6,917 nt of DNA from Dehalococcoidia bacterium (lineage in GTDB: Bacteria > Chloroflexota > Dehalococcoidia > GIF9 > AB-539-J10). The notes beneath the pieces are model-generated. The model was given only the letters and a program-made list of their open reading frames with translations, made no database searches and was not told the origin of the DNA. Of the stretch, positions 6,269 to 6,917 are shown in pieces (the stretch's first letter is position 1; the number at the start of each line of letters is the position of its first letter). A program made the translations under genes and the position numbers. The stretch is taken from contig DAOUTC010000064.1 in the NCBI GenBank assembly GCA_030626915.1, positions 1 to 6,917 on the forward strand. Reading direction: 5' to 3'.

Positions 6269-6625
6269 ATGAAGAGCGCTAGAGTAGCTCAGAGAAAGCC
6301 CAAAAGCATTAAAGAAATCGAGCCCTTGCTCTTTGGGGTAAAAGCGTGCCTGAGAAAAATTTATGGTAAAAGGCTGGCAGCCGTGATTCTTTACGGCTCT
6401 TTTGCTAATGGCAGGGCAAATGAGGACTCCGATATAGATATTGCTGTTGCTTTGAAAGGCAGCGTGGATAAGGCAGAAGAAATCAGCAAAATACATGATG
6501 CCATTTATCACTTATCGCTGGAATACTGCCAGCTTATCTCAATTTATCCACTCTCTGAAGAAGAGCTTGGAGATGTGGAATGGCCTCTCCATTACCATAT
6601 TAGAAACAAAGGCATCAAGGTGTAA
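6269..6625 (+). CDS. MNT-type minimal nucleotidyltransferase, putative antitoxin without a HEPN partner
   Basis: This 118-residue protein has the DNA polymerase beta-type nucleotidyltransferase signature LYGSFANGRANEDSDIDIAV (41-60), with G43-S44 and the metal-binding pair D55/D57. Size and the tail ISIYPLSEEEL...HYHIRNKGIKV match MNT proteins, in which a similar 'seee...n.r.eGi.v' end is common. Many MNT proteins pair with HEPN proteins as toxin-antitoxin modules, the MNT partner neutralising the HEPN RNase, in some systems by adding AMP. The third catalytic acid is not obvious in the YCQLISIY strand (86-93). No HEPN gene lies next to it: the segment upstream is 165 bp and the hisB fragment begins 12 bases after its stop. 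ATG 6269 has no clear Shine-Dalgarno sequence. It is the last gene before the right repeat. Confidence 0.9.
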   Translation: MKSARVAQRKPKSIKEIEPLLFGVKACLRKIYGKRLAAVILYGSFANGRANEDSDIDIAVALKGSVDKAEEISKIHDAIYHLSLEYCQLISIYPLSEEELGDVEWPLHYHIRNKGIKV

Positions 6626-6637
6626 AAGGAGAAGATA

Positions 6638-6672
6638 GAGCTCTCGATTCAGCCACACGCATTGACGAAAGG
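6638..6672 (+). repeat. Right copy of 35-bp direct repeat (attR-like)
   Basis: This stretch is identical to 2746-2780 over 35 bases. It begins 12 bases after the stop of the nucleotidyltransferase gene, and the sequence before it has no similarity to hisB. It continues into a second version of the hisB tail. With the left copy it brackets about 3.86 kb holding four genes. Confidence 0.75.
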
Positions 6673-6717
6673 CTGCTTGGCAGGATTCCCAGCACTAAGG
6701 AGATTATCGAGAGGTAG
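6638..6717 (+). pseudogene. hisB: Displaced 3' end of hisB
   Basis: In the frame of codon 6637-6639 the sequence reads RALDSATRIDER, then LLGRIPSTKEIIER and TAG (6715-6717). This matches the HisB C-terminus (RALDSATRIDER, IVGRVPSTKEVIES). The first 35 bases are identical to hisB. The next 45 match at 32 positions with no gaps, and the protein differences are conservative, so this tail evolved under selection as a real HisB end. It has no start codon or hisB body. It is either the original chromosomal tail cut off by insertion, or a tail captured from another strain. Confidence 0.88.
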
Positions 6718-6833
6718 TGAGTTGAATCAGTGAACGCTTAGCTCTCCTGGGTAAGGGATGCGACCATATGATGCCAAGATGTTTGTAAGCAGGAGAGAAT
6801 AGGGATTCTCATTTAGTCATTTAGAGGTGTTCT

Positions 6834-6862
6834 TTGTAATCTTAAAATATTCTTGCTATAAT
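6834..6862 (+). promoter_or_regulatory. Sigma70-type promoter with extended -10
   Basis: TTGTAA (6834-6839, four of six) and a perfect TATAAT (6857-6862) are separated by 17 bases. TG at 6854-6855 gives an extended -10. Transcription should begin near 6869, just upstream of the gene at the right edge. That gene therefore need not depend on the his promoter. Confidence 0.65.
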
Positions 6863-6913
6863 TATGTTTGATAGACTAAGAAAGGGTTTATGAAAATCAA
6901 AGGAGGAGATGCT

Positions 6914-6917
6914 ATGG
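6914..6917 (+). CDS. Start of a gene running off the right edge
   Basis: AAAGGAGG (6899-6906) lies seven bases before ATG 6914, so a gene very probably starts here. An in-frame ATG at 6890 (MKIKGGDAM), with AAAGGG at 6881-6886 only three bases ahead, is a weaker alternative. Only the first codon and one base of the preferred version are in the window, so the product cannot be identified. Confidence 0.55.

Noticed and set aside
6279..6300. tRNA-like stretch containing GTAGCTCAG
   Set aside because: It resembles a tRNA D-arm only over nine bases. No acceptor, anticodon or T-arm can be placed, and it lies in the nucleotidyltransferase coding frame.
6158..6511. Reverse-strand 117-codon ORF over the nucleotidyltransferase
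   Set aside because: The + strand encodes an intact catalytic signature here, while the reverse product looks like low-information shadow sequence.

Overview
The window holds part of a bacterial histidine biosynthesis operon followed by a compact accessory segment. All genes run on the + strand. The order is hisD (3' part, 1-888), hisC (1036-2166), hisB (2235-2825), three genes I cannot assign to a named family (2900-3643, 3902-4582, 4808-6103), a minimal nucleotidyltransferase (6269-6625), a displaced second copy of the hisB 3' end (6638-6717), and the promoter and start of another gene at the right edge. Moderate GC, frequent GTG/TTG starts and short dispersed 'GTCATT...AATCTC' repeats would suit a Dehalococcoidia-like Chloroflexota or a similar environmental anaerobe. 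That placement is inference; no phylogenetic marker is present.

Left part (1-2825): hisD, hisC and hisB encode histidinol dehydrogenase, histidinol-phosphate aminotransferase and imidazoleglycerol-phosphate dehydratase, and all visible active-site residues are intact. Two members of a small hairpin repeat family lie here. One sits in frame inside hisC and adds about 18 residues to a loop of the enzyme. The other fills the hisC-hisB gap. An AT-rich 17-bp inverted repeat lies just upstream of hisC.

Middle part (2826-6637): this is about 3.8 kb of accessory DNA. It encodes a two-TM protein with a long helical cytoplasmic tail, a second two-TM protein with a beta-rich tail, a 431-residue protein with a PD-(D/E)XK-like core and a C-terminal zinc ribbon, and an MNT-type nucleotidyltransferase with no HEPN partner in view. 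A strong sigma70-type promoter with a ribosome site and a nine-codon ORF points the opposite way between the first two.

The main observation is that this segment is bracketed by a 35-bp perfect direct repeat (2746-2780 and 6638-6672) lying within the hisB 3' end. Beyond the repeat each copy carries its own diverged version of the last 14 hisB codons plus stop. This is the pattern left when an element integrates into the end of a gene and restores that gene with a 3' end it carries. No integrase is encoded between the repeats. I read 2781-6672 as a candidate integrase-less genomic element in hisB, with membrane, nuclease-like and MNT cargo that could be a defence or stress module. Structure and repeats are read directly from sequence; mobility and function are inference.
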